Positions 6,671-15,446 of a stretch of DNA of 55,262 nucleotides are shown piece after piece. The stretch is taken from contig CAYOIN010000001.1 in the NCBI GenBank assembly GCA_964404095.1, forward strand, positions 1-55,262, written 5' to 3'. The position numbers and the translations under genes were made by a program. Numbering within the stretch: the first letter of the stretch is position 1; the number at the start of each line of letters is the position of its first letter. Below the pieces are notes generated by a model, which was not told the DNA's origin, did not search any database, and was given only the letters and a program-made list of their open reading frames with translations. The stretch is from CAZLQR01 sp964404095 (GTDB taxonomy: Bacteria; Patescibacteriota; Microgenomatia; UBA1406; GWC2-37-13).

Positions 6671-8401
6671 TTACTCAATAATTGCTTTCTCGTCATCGGA
6701 GGCGATGACCTTAAACCCTACGTGAGATTGACCCGCGAAGAACAACCCCTCTCCTACTCCTGCCGAGAGTAAGAAATGTCGCTCCCCACCGGTGAGGAAG
6801 AATGTCTTCGTAATTGCGTCTACTGCGGCCGTTGATTGTTTGAGAATGATCTGCAGCGATGAGTTGGTAATAATCGCTTTTCCTTCATTGGTCGCCATAA
6901 AGTCCTCTACGTCCTGCGTAATGGTGGTGAGTCCGAGTTGGTACTTGCGGGATCGCTTCGCGAAGTTGAACAGATACGCTCCTGAGTCGCGATTTTTGAT
7001 AAGATACCATGCCTCATCAACAATAAGTACGCGTTTCTTCTTCGATCGTCGCACGGTATTCCAGATATAGTCGAGCACCATATACATCGCAACCGGTCGA
7101 AGATTCTCCTCGAGATCGCGGATGCCAAAGACCGTAAACTTGTTCTTAATATCAAAGTTCGACTGTTGATTGAAGATCCCTGCAGCCGATCCGCTTACAT
7201 ACTTTTCTAGCCTCCCCGCAAGCTCTTTCCCCTCAGCAGTCTCCATACCTAAGAACACCTTAAACAGATCTTCAAGGAGTGGGGGTTCATTCTTGAAGGT
7301 CGCGTTGTCCTGAGTAATTCCTCGCTGTTGATAGACCGCGACAAGCGCCCGATCAAGAAGCGCGTCCTGCGCTGGAGTGAGATCTCCCATCATGACACGC
7401 ATGAGAGAGTGAAGATCGAGGATCTTATTCTGGAGTTCGTCAGGCTCTGTACTATCGCGTTGTAGCTCAAATGGATTGATCTTGTACTGTGACTTAACCG
7501 AGAACTCCACAAACTCCCCTCCGACCGCGTCTACAAGCTTCTTGTACTCATTTTCAGGGTCCACAATAATCACGTCGACGTCCATCGATAACAGTCGGAG
7601 CGCTTCGAGCTTGACCAAAAAGCTCTTTCCTCCTCCCGACTTCCCAAGAATGACTGCGTTTGCGTTCTCCAGAGTGAATCGGTCAAAGATAATAAGACTG
7701 CTATCGTGTTGATTCACTCCGTACAGAATTCCCTCGTTTCTCGTGAGTGATGCGGTTGAAAATGGGAAGGTCATTGCGAGCGAGGTGCTGTCCATATTGC
7801 GCCACACCCCAAGCTTGTCGTAGAAGAGCGGGAGCGTTGACTTAAATCCCTCCTCCATCTCGAGCGTTGCTGCTCGCGAGACAACCAGCAGCGATGAGAG
7901 CGCCGACTCAACCTGCTTGGTGAGCTGCTCGAGCTGCTCTTTTGAGTTGGCGGGAATGGTAATATAGAGACCGAACTGGAAAAATCGCTCCGCACCCTTT
8001 GCGAGCTCTGCCTGAAGCGCAAGCGCGTCATCGAGGGCGACCTGAACCGTTGGATCAACCACCTTACCGTCTTTGAGATCATTCTCGATTGTGGCCTCCA
8101 TCTCTCCGATCTTACGCTTCAGCTCCTCGAGTACATTCTTTGACTCTGATGGATAGACATACATCGATACATAGAGTGGATGCTCAAAGGTAATGAGTCC
8201 GTACAGCCAGTTTGGTGAAACGTATCGGGGATATCCGGTTACATAGAGTGTCCGATAATACTGATCATCGATCTTGATGTGCTTGAAGTCGACCTCGACA
8301 AATGAAGGAGCGATGATGTCCGCAATTGAGGAGCCCTTCACCTCAAGCGGTGAGGTCGGCGGGCGTGCTTCGTTCTTTTTTTTCTTTGTACCAAAAAACA
8401 T
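6671..8401 (-). CDS. VirB4/TraC-type conjugation ATPase
   Basis: This 576-residue soluble ATPase has Walker A GKSGGGKS at residues 253-260 and a Walker B RVLIVDEAW near residue 455, with the N-terminal domain typical of VirB4/TraC/CagE proteins before them. The family powers pilus assembly or substrate transfer in type IV secretion systems from the inner face of the membrane. It is the last gene of a tight run PrgI - TraC-like - VirB4, eight bases after the TraC-like gene. CPR bacteria commonly keep this module without a full conjugation system; it may drive DNA uptake, pili or host contact. The family assignment is firm, the cellular role open. Confidence 0.92.
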   Translation of the reverse strand: MFFGTKKKKNEARPPTSPLEVKGSSIADIIAPSFVEVDFKHIKIDDQYYRTLYVTGYPRYVSPNWLYGLITFEHPLYVSMYVYPSESKNVLEELKRKIGEMEATIENDLKDGKVVDPTVQVALDDALALQAELAKGAERFFQFGLYITIPANSKEQLEQLTKQVESALSSLLVVSRAATLEMEEGFKSTLPLFYDKLGVWRNMDSTSLAMTFPFSTASLTRNEGILYGVNQHDSSLIIFDRFTLENANAVILGKSGGGKSFLVKLEALRLLSMDVDVIIVDPENEYKKLVDAVGGEFVEFSVKSQYKINPFELQRDSTEPDELQNKILDLHSLMRVMMGDLTPAQDALLDRALVAVYQQRGITQDNATFKNEPPLLEDLFKVFLGMETAEGKELAGRLEKYVSGSAAGIFNQQSNFDIKNKFTVFGIRDLEENLRPVAMYMVLDYIWNTVRRSKKKRVLIVDEAWYLIKNRDSGAYLFNFAKRSRKYQLGLTTITQDVEDFMATNEGKAIITNSSLQIILKQSTAAVDAITKTFFLTGGERHFLLSAGVGEGLFFAGQSHVGFKVIASDDEKAIIE

Positions 8402-8409
8402 AGCGTGTA

Positions 8410-9069
8410 TTATTTCGCAACTCCGGTAACAACAGCGCCCGCCATGGTATCGACCGGGGCAAGCTTTTTGTTCGAGGTGTTATGATTAAATAGATTGTAA
8501 TAAAGCTCCGCAAGCTCTTGCTTCATGAGGGGCTTTGCTTTGAGACCGATCTTCATCAGCAATCGGACAACGTTATCACGTTTTGGATAGAGAGCGGCCT
8601 TTGCGCGCGTCACAACATAGTCTTTTTTCAGACCTTTTGTATTGGCTCCGGTAACACCCATCTCGAGAGGACTAAACGGCACAACGAAGAAAAATCGCTT
8701 CTCAAGAACCGTTGTTTTTTTTACGGTGTTTTTAATAAACTCGGTGTAACTGGTGAGCTGTTTTTGGATGAATGGGTCCTTCTGAGACAGGAGCTTTTGC
8801 TGGAGGTAGTTGAGGTACACCGAAATGTCCATCTGTTTCGAAACGATGAGGATCTGTACCGGGAACGAGAGCGAGTTGAGGAGATTGGCATACGACTGAA
8901 TCATCGACTCCTGCTCATCCTGCGAGAGCAGCCAGAAGTTCACCGCGCCGACCTCTACCACCGTCGCGGCAGAAAAGTCCTTGAGGATTACGACATCGTC
9001 TTGGATATCGATAATCTCGGTAAACGACTGTGTGGTGGCTCGGACCGGTGTCTTGTCGGTGTTGCTCAT
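8410..9069 (-). CDS. TraC-like conserved protein of the PrgI-VirB4 module
   Basis: This 219-residue soluble protein resembles the N-terminal domain of TraC/VirB4-like ATPases and has no nucleotide-binding motif. It contains FTEIIDIQDDVVILKDFSA and FFFVVPFSPLE, regions that recur in the TraC-like partner encoded between PrgI and VirB4 in CPR genomes. Its start overlaps the PrgI stop by four bases (ATGA), so translation is probably coupled. With PrgI and VirB4 it should form the membrane-proximal part of a type IV secretion-like machine. The assignment rests mainly on position and general resemblance. Confidence 0.75.
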   Translation of the reverse strand: MSNTDKTPVRATTQSFTEIIDIQDDVVILKDFSAATVVEVGAVNFWLLSQDEQESMIQSYANLLNSLSFPVQILIVSKQMDISVYLNYLQQKLLSQKDPFIQKQLTSYTEFIKNTVKKTTVLEKRFFFVVPFSPLEMGVTGANTKGLKKDYVVTRAKAALYPKRDNVVRLLMKIGLKAKPLMKQELAELYYNLFNHNTSNKKLAPVDTMAGAVVTGVAK

Positions 9070-9884
9070 AGTAGTCCTTTCTCCTGTATGGTAATCGGTG
9101 TTGGGTTGGTGTCGCCCAGCGTAATCTGCAAGGGATTAAATAAGTATGATCCTCGGGGATCCTTCGCCTCTAAGGTGTATGGACCGCTTGGTACCGTGGT
9201 AAAGGTGGCAAATACCCCGTTGGGATTTGTTTTGAGTAGTCGCACCGGTGTTCCGGACTCGTTCTTCAGATAAACCAGTACTTCGGGGAGGGCTTTTTGC
9301 TTATTGTTCACCACCGTACCGATAAAAAAGGGCTGCTTGTCCTGCTTCTGCGCTGGGTCTGTTGCTTGAACGGGCGCGGGTTGTGCCATCAACGGTTGTA
9401 CTGGCTCTGCGACAACCTTAGCTGCCTGCGCCGGGGTCACGGCCATCGCGGAAAGGTCGATTGTTTTTGATGCGAGTTCGGTTGCGCCGGCAGCCTTCAT
9501 CTGCAGGTACTGACTCAGCTTAGTTTGCGCATCTTTATGTGCTGCAATCCGATCAGGCGTGTCGGGTTGTGAACTCTGAATGAAGAGTGCGGGATGCCCG
9601 TTGTTTTGATACGCATACTGTGTCGGAGAGGTGAGCCGCTTGTAGAGATTCTGTAGGAATACCTCAAGTGGGCGGTCGTTGACGGGAAGGAAGGCGAGAA
9701 GAACCCCGACCGCAGAAACTGCGGCCGCAGCAACAATGTTTAGAAACGGAACCGGGATCACTTTATAGAGCAAAAACCCGGAGGGGATAAAGATGAGAAG
9801 GTAGATAAACTGATGGAGGGTCATAAACCCAACAAGCTTAAATTCAAAGGTGGTAATTTGGCGTGGAATAGGATGCTGCTCCAT
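9066..9884 (-). CDS. PrgI-family membrane protein with C-terminal Cna-B/carboxypeptidase-regulatory-like domain
   Basis: The first 90 of 272 residues match PrgI: a short basic start (PIPRQI), two close membrane segments, and NDRPLEVFLQNLYKRLTSP. A linker rich in Ala, Gln and Pro follows. The last 85 residues look like a beta-sandwich of the Cna-B/regulatory type (GTVVNNKQKALPEVLVYLKN, then FATFTTVPSGPYTLEAKD). PrgI is a conserved partner of VirB4 in Gram-positive conjugation systems; the added domain could act as an adhesion or scaffold module. TATACT ends seven bases before the ATG, so this gene probably heads the operon. Confidence 0.85.
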   Translation of the reverse strand: MEQHPIPRQITTFEFKLVGFMTLHQFIYLLIFIPSGFLLYKVIPVPFLNIVAAAAVSAVGVLLAFLPVNDRPLEVFLQNLYKRLTSPTQYAYQNNGHPALFIQSSQPDTPDRIAAHKDAQTKLSQYLQMKAAGATELASKTIDLSAMAVTPAQAAKVVAEPVQPLMAQPAPVQATDPAQKQDKQPFFIGTVVNNKQKALPEVLVYLKNESGTPVRLLKTNPNGVFATFTTVPSGPYTLEAKDPRGSYLFNPLQITLGDTNPTPITIQEKGLL

Positions 9885-9914
9885 GTAATTTAGTATACAT
9901 TTTCTGTTACTAGA

Positions 9915-9942
9915 TTACGCACTGCGAATTACGGATTGCGTA
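9915..9942. repeat. Two-copy 14-bp tandem repeat
   Basis: TTACGCACTGCGAA at 9915-9928 is followed at once by TTACGGATTGCGTA at 9929-9942, differing at four positions. The outer parts (TACGCA and TGCGTA) are also inverted. It lies in the 107-bp gap between the S1 stop and the PrgI start, just upstream of the PrgI promoter, so it may be a binding site or the base of a weak hairpin. Confidence 0.4.
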
Positions 9943-9991
9943 TTCGTTCGCATGGTATTATTCGCAAGATCCAATGGAGAACGGTCTGGTG

Positions 9992-11068
9992 TTATCGATA
10001 GAGAACCGGCTTCTCTTTCTGTGGAAGTATGAGGCTCAATCTGCGAGCAGACTTGTTCACTCGCTCAATAAATGCCTTGATTTTTTTGCCAACCTCGATG
10101 TCTTCGTTTCCGGTGAGTTTACTTTCATGGATAAGACCCTCGATTCCTGGCTCAAGTCGGACGAAGTATCCATACTTTTCTTTTCGAACCACTTCACCCT
10201 CAACCTCTTTATCTTTTGGATACTTTTCTTCGATCTCATCCCATGGATCGTGTGAAAGTCGCTTAATAGAAAGGTTCAGCTTGAGGTCTGCGTCGTTTTT
10301 CTCAACAACCTTTACATCGATCTCTTCTCCAACCTTTACGGTCTCGGTAATGTTCCCGACCTTCTCCCATGAAATCTCTGAGATGTGAACAAGCCCTTCA
10401 ACGCCGTCGATTTCGCAGAAAATACCAAACTCAGAAACACCAAGAATCTTTGCTTTCTTTGCGTCTCCAACCTTGATCTTTTCAAACTTCTTTCGGAGCT
10501 CTTTTTGGGAGATGTTGAGCGCTGCCGCTTTCTGGGATACGACGAGTCTGTTTTTTTCTTGATCAACCTCAAGCACCTTTGCTTTGATGCGCTGTCCGAC
10601 AAGCTTCTCAGGATGCACGAGGAGGTCTGCGGTGAGCTGAATCTTCGGGATAACGCCTCGAATTCCCATAAACTCAATGAAGACGCCACCCTTTCCATAC
10701 TCTCCACACATTACCTCAATATCTTCTTCCGACTCTTTCTTCTTCAGGAGGACCTCCCACTTTCCCTTTTCAAAGAAGCTTCGCATAGAAACTACTGGGT
10801 TTCCTTCACGAGACTCCTCAGAAATAATGCGGACCTTCACGGTATCTCCTGGTTTGAGATGATCGTGATACATGAAGATCTCCTTAATCTCCTTGTCTCC
10901 GAGTACGGCGTTTGCCTTTGAGCCAACATTAAAGAGCGTACCCTTTTTGGTAATAGAGATGATCTGTGCGTCAATTTCCTGCCCTTTTTTTATGTGTGGA
11001 ATGTTTTGCTTTTGAAGAAGCTGCTCCATTGGGTGGGTTGAGCCTGAAGATGTTGTTTTTTTTGCCAT
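9992..11068 (-). CDS. rpsA: Ribosomal protein S1-like, four S1 domains
   Basis: The 358-residue protein consists of four S1 RNA-binding repeats (starting near residues 27, 112, 200 and 285), each with a turn such as GIRGVIPK, GVEGLVHISE or GIEGLIHESK. S1 binds mRNA on the small ribosomal subunit. Four repeats is fewer than the six of E. coli S1 and is usual for small or Gram-positive versions. A GGAGGA lies about 12 bases before the ATG, too far for a strong Shine-Dalgarno. Where many messages seem leaderless, S1's role in initiation may differ from the textbook one; that is inference. Confidence 0.9.
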   Translation of the reverse strand: MAKKTTSSGSTHPMEQLLQKQNIPHIKKGQEIDAQIISITKKGTLFNVGSKANAVLGDKEIKEIFMYHDHLKPGDTVKVRIISEESREGNPVVSMRSFFEKGKWEVLLKKKESEEDIEVMCGEYGKGGVFIEFMGIRGVIPKIQLTADLLVHPEKLVGQRIKAKVLEVDQEKNRLVVSQKAAALNISQKELRKKFEKIKVGDAKKAKILGVSEFGIFCEIDGVEGLVHISEISWEKVGNITETVKVGEEIDVKVVEKNDADLKLNLSIKRLSHDPWDEIEEKYPKDKEVEGEVVRKEKYGYFVRLEPGIEGLIHESKLTGNEDIEVGKKIKAFIERVNKSARRLSLILPQKEKPVLYR

Positions 11069-11218
11069 TTCGTACTAAGTTCCTCCGATTGGTAGTAATA
11101 ATAACAAATAAACCGAAAAAAAACAACTTAATACCTATAACATTAGGTAGTGGGATATATATGATACTAGTTAGACCTATTGAAATCCGCGCATGAGTAT
11201 GATATATTATAGGTCAAT

Positions 11219-12088
11219 ATGGATGGTTATTTCTTCCCAAGCCTCGTAGAGAAGTTTATTCAAAATCTACAGGTTCAAGGCAAGTCGAGCTTCACTATTG
11301 TCGCGTATAAAAAAGACCTCGAGCAATTTATCGGATACCTTTCTTCTCGAGAAATTAGCGACATTCGAGATGTAAAGAAGCCGGAGATTGAAGGATTTAT
11401 CGCCAAGCTTATCACCGAGAACTACACAAAGAAATCAGCCTCACGCAAACTTAACTCAATTCGAACCTTTTTCCGCTATCTAAAAGCTGAAGGAGTTGTT
11501 GAGCAGAATCCATCGCTTGATGTTTCTCACCCAAAGTACACCCAGACGCTCCCTCGCGTCTTTAGTAAGCTTGAGTACCGAGCGATTCGAGATGTAGCGA
11601 AGGAAGATCTTCGGACCTATGCGATTGTTGAGATTCTTCTCCAAACTGGTGTTCGCATTGGTGAGTTAACCAATATTCATATCAATGATGTAAAGGAAGG
11701 TTCGCTGTTGGTCCGTGGGTATGGAAAGAGCGAGGGCCGCGAAGTTCCACTGAGCGCGTCGGCGTATAAGGCGGTTCAGGACTATCTTACGGTTCGTGGA
11801 CCACAAAACTCAGATGATGATCTTTTGTTTGTTACTCGAACCGGGAAAGGACTTCTTATTCGTAATGTGAGACAGATTATTATGCGCTGCTTTAAAGAAG
11901 TGGGAATCGAAAATGCAACAATTAATGATTTCCGTAATACCTTTATCGCACACCAGCTTACCGCCGGCTTCTCAATTGACTACATCGCGAAGATCGTTGG
12001 TCACAAACGACTTTCATCAACAGAACGGTTTCTTACCCTTGTGAAAGAAGCTCCCCAAGCAAAGAAGGAAAAAATCGAAGAGTTGTAA
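11219..12088 (+). CDS. XerC/XerD-like tyrosine recombinase lacking the catalytic tyrosine
   Basis: The 289-residue protein has the usual two parts: an N-terminal SAM-like core-binding domain and a C-terminal phage-integrase domain. Box I (LLQTGVRIGELTNI) keeps its Arg and the beta-hairpin Lys region (GYGKSEGREVP) is present. Box II reads NDFRNTFIAHQL, with the Arg kept but both His positions replaced by Asn. After GHKRLSST the expected nucleophile tyrosine is Phe (TERFLTL). It should therefore bind DNA like Xer but be unable to cleave by the normal mechanism. It lies convergent to dnaN and divergent from S1; TATTAT ends eight bases before the ATG. Confidence 0.85.
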   Translation: MDGYFFPSLVEKFIQNLQVQGKSSFTIVAYKKDLEQFIGYLSSREISDIRDVKKPEIEGFIAKLITENYTKKSASRKLNSIRTFFRYLKAEGVVEQNPSLDVSHPKYTQTLPRVFSKLEYRAIRDVAKEDLRTYAIVEILLQTGVRIGELTNIHINDVKEGSLLVRGYGKSEGREVPLSASAYKAVQDYLTVRGPQNSDDDLLFVTRTGKGLLIRNVRQIIMRCFKEVGIENATINDFRNTFIAHQLTAGFSIDYIAKIVGHKRLSSTERFLTLVKEAPQAKKEKIEEL

Positions 12089-12111
12089 CTCTTTCCCTTT
12101 CGTCTCTCTCG

Positions 12112-13215
12112 TTACACCTGAATTCTCACCGGCATGATGATGTGAAGAAAGTTCTTTAAGCTGTCGGATCGAAACACTACCGGCGCGTCGGACCTGAGAA
12201 GCTCTATCGTTATTTTTTTGCCCGGTACCGTCTGGAGGAGCTCTAGGAGGAATCGTGCGTTAAAGGCTGCCTGAATTTCCTCTCCTTCGATTTCTGCATC
12301 CTGCGAGGAACTGTTTTCTTCAGCACTGTCGGTTTTTGGCTTTATTGTGAGCGTTCCGTTATCGGCCTTGAAAACAACGATGTTTGATTGTTCTCTCGCA
12401 AAGAGCGACGCAATCTTAATATTTCTCAACAACTCCTCTCTGTCGGTATGTATTGTTTGTTTCTTCTCTATCGGGATAACCTTTTCATATGGCGGAAATG
12501 AACCTTCGATCACACGACTGAAGTAAAGTTTTTGCGCTCCTTTAAACCACACCGTCTGCTCCTTCTCAAGATACCCGAACTCAATCATCCTCTCTTCCTT
12601 CACTCCCTGGAGCACCTCTTCAAGAAAACCTCGAGAAATGAGAACTGAGGGCATATTTTGGGTGTTCTTATCCTTTATTAAGGAGAGTCTAAACCCATCG
12701 GTTGCCACAGTAATTAGATCACCTCCGTTTGAAACAAAGTTGACGCCGGATAGTGCCGGTCGCGACTCGTCTCGTGAGGCGGCAAAGAGAATGAGGGGAA
12801 GGTGTTTTTTAAAGTGCTCGGCATTGAGGGTGAGTGGTTTTTGAGTAATGATCGGTGGTTTAGGAAAATCACCTTCGTCCATAACCGGGAAGGTTCCGTG
12901 GTTCTTCTCTTTCTGTAGGGTGATCTTCTTCTCTTCGACCTTGATTGCAACGTCGCCGGGGGATAACAGGGCGAGGAATTCAGCGATTTTTTTTGGATCA
13001 ACAACCACGCGCACCGATCCCTTGACCGGGAGCTTTGAGGATAGGGTTGTTACAAAGTGGGTGTTTAGGTTTGTAGCAAAGATCTGAACAGACTCCTTCT
13101 CAATTGTGAGAAGTGCACCTTGTAGTGACTGGATGGTAGAAAGGCGTTTGGATGTAAAACGGGATGCGGTTTGTACACCGTCTTGTAGTTGTTCCTTGTC
13201 TAATACTATTTTCAT
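12112..13215 (-). CDS. dnaN: DNA polymerase III beta subunit (sliding clamp)
   Basis: The frame encodes a 367-residue clamp when started at the ATG at 13215 (MKIVLDKEQL), the usual beginning of the family; the frame is open further upstream but that part is not clamp-like. Three-domain clamp signatures are visible (LPVKGSVRVVVDPKKIAEFL, ATDGFRLSLI, and the C-terminal MPVRI). The ring-shaped dimer tethers polymerase III to DNA. It follows dnaA on the same strand after a gap of 107 bases, the standard dnaA-dnaN order. The gap contains a GTGGGGATAAG sequence that resembles a degenerate DnaA box. Confidence 0.95.
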   Translation of the reverse strand: MKIVLDKEQLQDGVQTASRFTSKRLSTIQSLQGALLTIEKESVQIFATNLNTHFVTTLSSKLPVKGSVRVVVDPKKIAEFLALLSPGDVAIKVEEKKITLQKEKNHGTFPVMDEGDFPKPPIITQKPLTLNAEHFKKHLPLILFAASRDESRPALSGVNFVSNGGDLITVATDGFRLSLIKDKNTQNMPSVLISRGFLEEVLQGVKEERMIEFGYLEKEQTVWFKGAQKLYFSRVIEGSFPPYEKVIPIEKKQTIHTDREELLRNIKIASLFAREQSNIVVFKADNGTLTIKPKTDSAEENSSSQDAEIEGEEIQAAFNARFLLELLQTVPGKKITIELLRSDAPVVFRSDSLKNFLHIIMPVRIQV

Positions 13216-13322
13216 ATATTTACTTCGTAGTAGTAGTACGTGGGGATAAGTGTATAAAAAACGGTTTGTATTTTCAAGACAAGACAAAACCCCACTTTTG
13301 GTGCGTAGATAAGTCGTGCATA

Positions 13323-14657
13323 CTATGTGGAGAGATGAAGGGTTTGGATCATCCTATCAATCTCTTTTTTAAAAAACTCATCCTTTATTAATCGCTTATT
13401 AATTTTTTCAACACCATGCATAACCGTTGTGTGGTCCTTCCGTTTCAGGAACGTGGCGATGTCCTGGTGCTTCATATCAAGCTCCCTTCGTAGGAGGAAC
13501 ATAACAATCTGGCGTGGAAGTGCGAGGGCCTCAGCGCGTGTCGGACTCTTCAACTGCGACTGCTTAATATTGTAGTACGAACAGACAACGTTCATTATTT
13601 CATGGGGCGTGATCCGGATCTTTGGGCGGTCCTCAGAAACGGTATGGAAGAACTCCTCTACAACGGTAAGGGTTATCTTCTCTCCCCGACCAAGCGTCCG
13701 AGCGTAGATTGAGAGGAGCGTCCCCTCAAGAGAGCGCGTATCGGTTACCTGCTCCGCGATTATGCGAGCCACCTCAATACTGAGTTCAATGTTCTTTTCC
13801 TGCGCTTTGATCAATAGAATTGCGGTTCTCAGCTCAAAATCGGGCGACTGAACATCAACAGTGAGACCACCCGCGAAACGGGAGCGAAGGCGGTCTTCGA
13901 GGTTCTTAATCTCAAGTGGAGGCCGGTCTGAGGTGAAGATTATCTGACCCCCACCCGAAACCACCGCGTTGAAGGTATGAAAAAACTCTTCCTGAACGGT
14001 GTTCTTCCCGGCGATAAACTGAACGTCATCAATAATGAGAAGATTGAGGTTGCGGTACTTCTTGCGAAACTTCGCGGTGTTCTTCTCCCGGATCGACTCA
14101 ATAAGCTCATTCGTGAACTGATCTCCAGGACTAAACACCACCCGTTTCTGAGGGCTATCCGAGAGGATCTTACACGCAACCGCCTGAGCGATATGTGTTT
14201 TCCCAACCCCAACCCCACCATAAAGGAAAAGTGGGTTGTACGCCTTCGATGGATTGTCCGCAACCGCCTGCGCTGCTGCGTACGCCACCTGATTGGAGCC
14301 CGAGACCGCAAAGTTCTCAAAGGTGAATTTACCGTTTAGTCCGGACTTTCGATAGATGTCTTCTTGGGTTGGTTCAAAGGACAGAAGCGGAGCCTCCTTT
14401 ACCTTCTTTGGCTCATGCGTGGCGATCACAACCTCAACCTTGATCGGCTTTTTCGCGAACATCGCCAACCGCTCCTCAATCTCAAGAAGCCTCTTCTGAA
14501 TAAAGAGATAAAAACCCTGACTATCGGTTGAGAGAACTACCGCATGGTCCGAAACCGAGAGGAGGGTGACCTGCTTTAATATCGAAAAAAGGATTGGATT
14601 TTTCTGCGACCCCTCTATTAAAGAGACGATAAAATGATTCCATTCAGCCTCAGACAT
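13323..14657 (-). CDS. dnaA: Chromosomal replication initiator DnaA
   Basis: With the start at 14657 (MSEAEWNHF) the product has 444 residues, normal for DnaA. It has an N-terminal helical domain, the AAA+ core with Walker A GGVGVGKTHIAQA and Walker B LLIIDDVQFIAGK, and a C-terminal DNA-binding domain with DHTTVMHGVEKI, the DnaA-box-reading signature. DnaA opens the origin and loads the helicase. The frame is open for 39 further codons, but those run through the DnaA boxes and do not resemble DnaA. DnaA boxes lie immediately before the start, implying autoregulation or an origin there. Confidence 0.97.
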   Translation of the reverse strand: MSEAEWNHFIVSLIEGSQKNPILFSILKQVTLLSVSDHAVVLSTDSQGFYLFIQKRLLEIEERLAMFAKKPIKVEVVIATHEPKKVKEAPLLSFEPTQEDIYRKSGLNGKFTFENFAVSGSNQVAYAAAQAVADNPSKAYNPLFLYGGVGVGKTHIAQAVACKILSDSPQKRVVFSPGDQFTNELIESIREKNTAKFRKKYRNLNLLIIDDVQFIAGKNTVQEEFFHTFNAVVSGGGQIIFTSDRPPLEIKNLEDRLRSRFAGGLTVDVQSPDFELRTAILLIKAQEKNIELSIEVARIIAEQVTDTRSLEGTLLSIYARTLGRGEKITLTVVEEFFHTVSEDRPKIRITPHEIMNVVCSYYNIKQSQLKSPTRAEALALPRQIVMFLLRRELDMKHQDIATFLKRKDHTTVMHGVEKINKRLIKDEFFKKEIDRMIQTLHLST

Positions 14658-14663
14658 GGTATA

Positions 14664-14703
14664 TGTGGATAACTTATCCACAAATAATAACCACCTATCC
14701 ACA
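14664..14703. promoter_or_regulatory. DnaA-box cluster, candidate oriC or dnaA operator
   Basis: TGTGGATAA (14664-14672) and TTATCCACA (14674-14682) form a perfect inverted pair of consensus DnaA boxes, and CTATCCACA (14695-14703) is a third with one mismatch. The cluster begins seven bases before the dnaA start. A TATTAT on the minus strand at 14684-14689 could be the dnaA -10 box, so DnaA bound here would block it. The adjacent stretch up to about 14720 is A/T-rich, as expected of an unwinding element. Confidence 0.75.
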
Positions 14704-14828
14704 ATTATGCAATATATCAAAGTAGGTAGTCTGTAGCACAGAAGCTCCCTTTGATGGTTTGCTCCGCCAATCAACAGGTGGTGTCATCGTATTCTCTACC
14801 GGAAGCCACCATGTGCTATTATTGGGGT

Positions 14829-15446
14829 ATGAACACCTATGTCCTAGACACCAATCTGTTTTTCAATATGGACGCCAAGCTCGGATTCGGCCACACAACA
14901 AAAGAGGTTATAAGTGGTCTCACCGAGGCAATGCGGCGATCGAGTACGTCGAAGCAGTCAAAATTTGTTATGTCGCCTCGAATTGTCGATGAGGTGATGA
15001 GTTTTTTTGATGCGGGCGATGACCAAGGGTTTAAGAATCTCCTACAGTACGTTGAGGTGCGGTCGCCCGACCTTGGAAAAAATCCAGTGCACCTACAGTT
15101 CGTGTATGAGCTCATCGACGACGTTCGAAAACGAAGCTACCGCGGACTACAGATTGCCGAGGAAGAGCTCGAGGAGATGGCACAGCACATGATGGGAAAG
15201 GAATCGCTTCAGAAGAAGGAGTTTCAGATGGCGGTCGGCCCAAAGATTAAAGGATTGCGCGATCGGTACCGTCAGGCGACTCGAGCGGGATTTCTTGATA
15301 GTCTGGCTGATTTTGATCTCCTGGCATTAGCGAAGGAGGAAGCTGGGTATATTGTAACGACTGACGAAGGGGTGAAGCAATGGGGGCGGAAGTTTGGGGT
15401 AAAGGAGATTCTTCCTGAGGTGTTTGTAAAGCAACTGGCGGCCTAG
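14829..15446 (+). CDS. PIN-domain ribonuclease, RNA-ligase-partner family
   Basis: The 205-residue protein starts with YVLDTNLFFN, the first acidic motif of a PIN nuclease, and ends with DFDLLALAKEEAGYIVTTDEG, the second acidic cluster. The combination RYRQATRAGFLDSLADFD resembles the RNA ligase partner family (MJ_0950-like). PIN proteins cut RNA with bound metal ions; no RNA ligase gene is seen in this window. TATTAT at 14817-14822 ends six bases before the ATG, which selects this start over an upstream in-frame one. Its last 200 bases are overlapped by the opposite-strand gene. Confidence 0.75.
   Translation: MNTYVLDTNLFFNMDAKLGFGHTTKEVISGLTEAMRRSSTSKQSKFVMSPRIVDEVMSFFDAGDDQGFKNLLQYVEVRSPDLGKNPVHLQFVYELIDDVRKRSYRGLQIAEEELEEMAQHMMGKESLQKKEFQMAVGPKIKGLRDRYRQATRAGFLDSLADFDLLALAKEEAGYIVTTDEGVKQWGRKFGVKEILPEVFVKQLAA

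Noticed and set aside
11219..12088. Active integrase marking a mobile element
   Set aside because: Catalytic Tyr and two His are replaced, and the neighbours are core replication and translation genes without att repeats.
13216..13287. Longer dnaN start with 24 extra residues
   Set aside because: The extension lacks clamp-like sequence and the ATG at 13215 gives the normal N-terminus.
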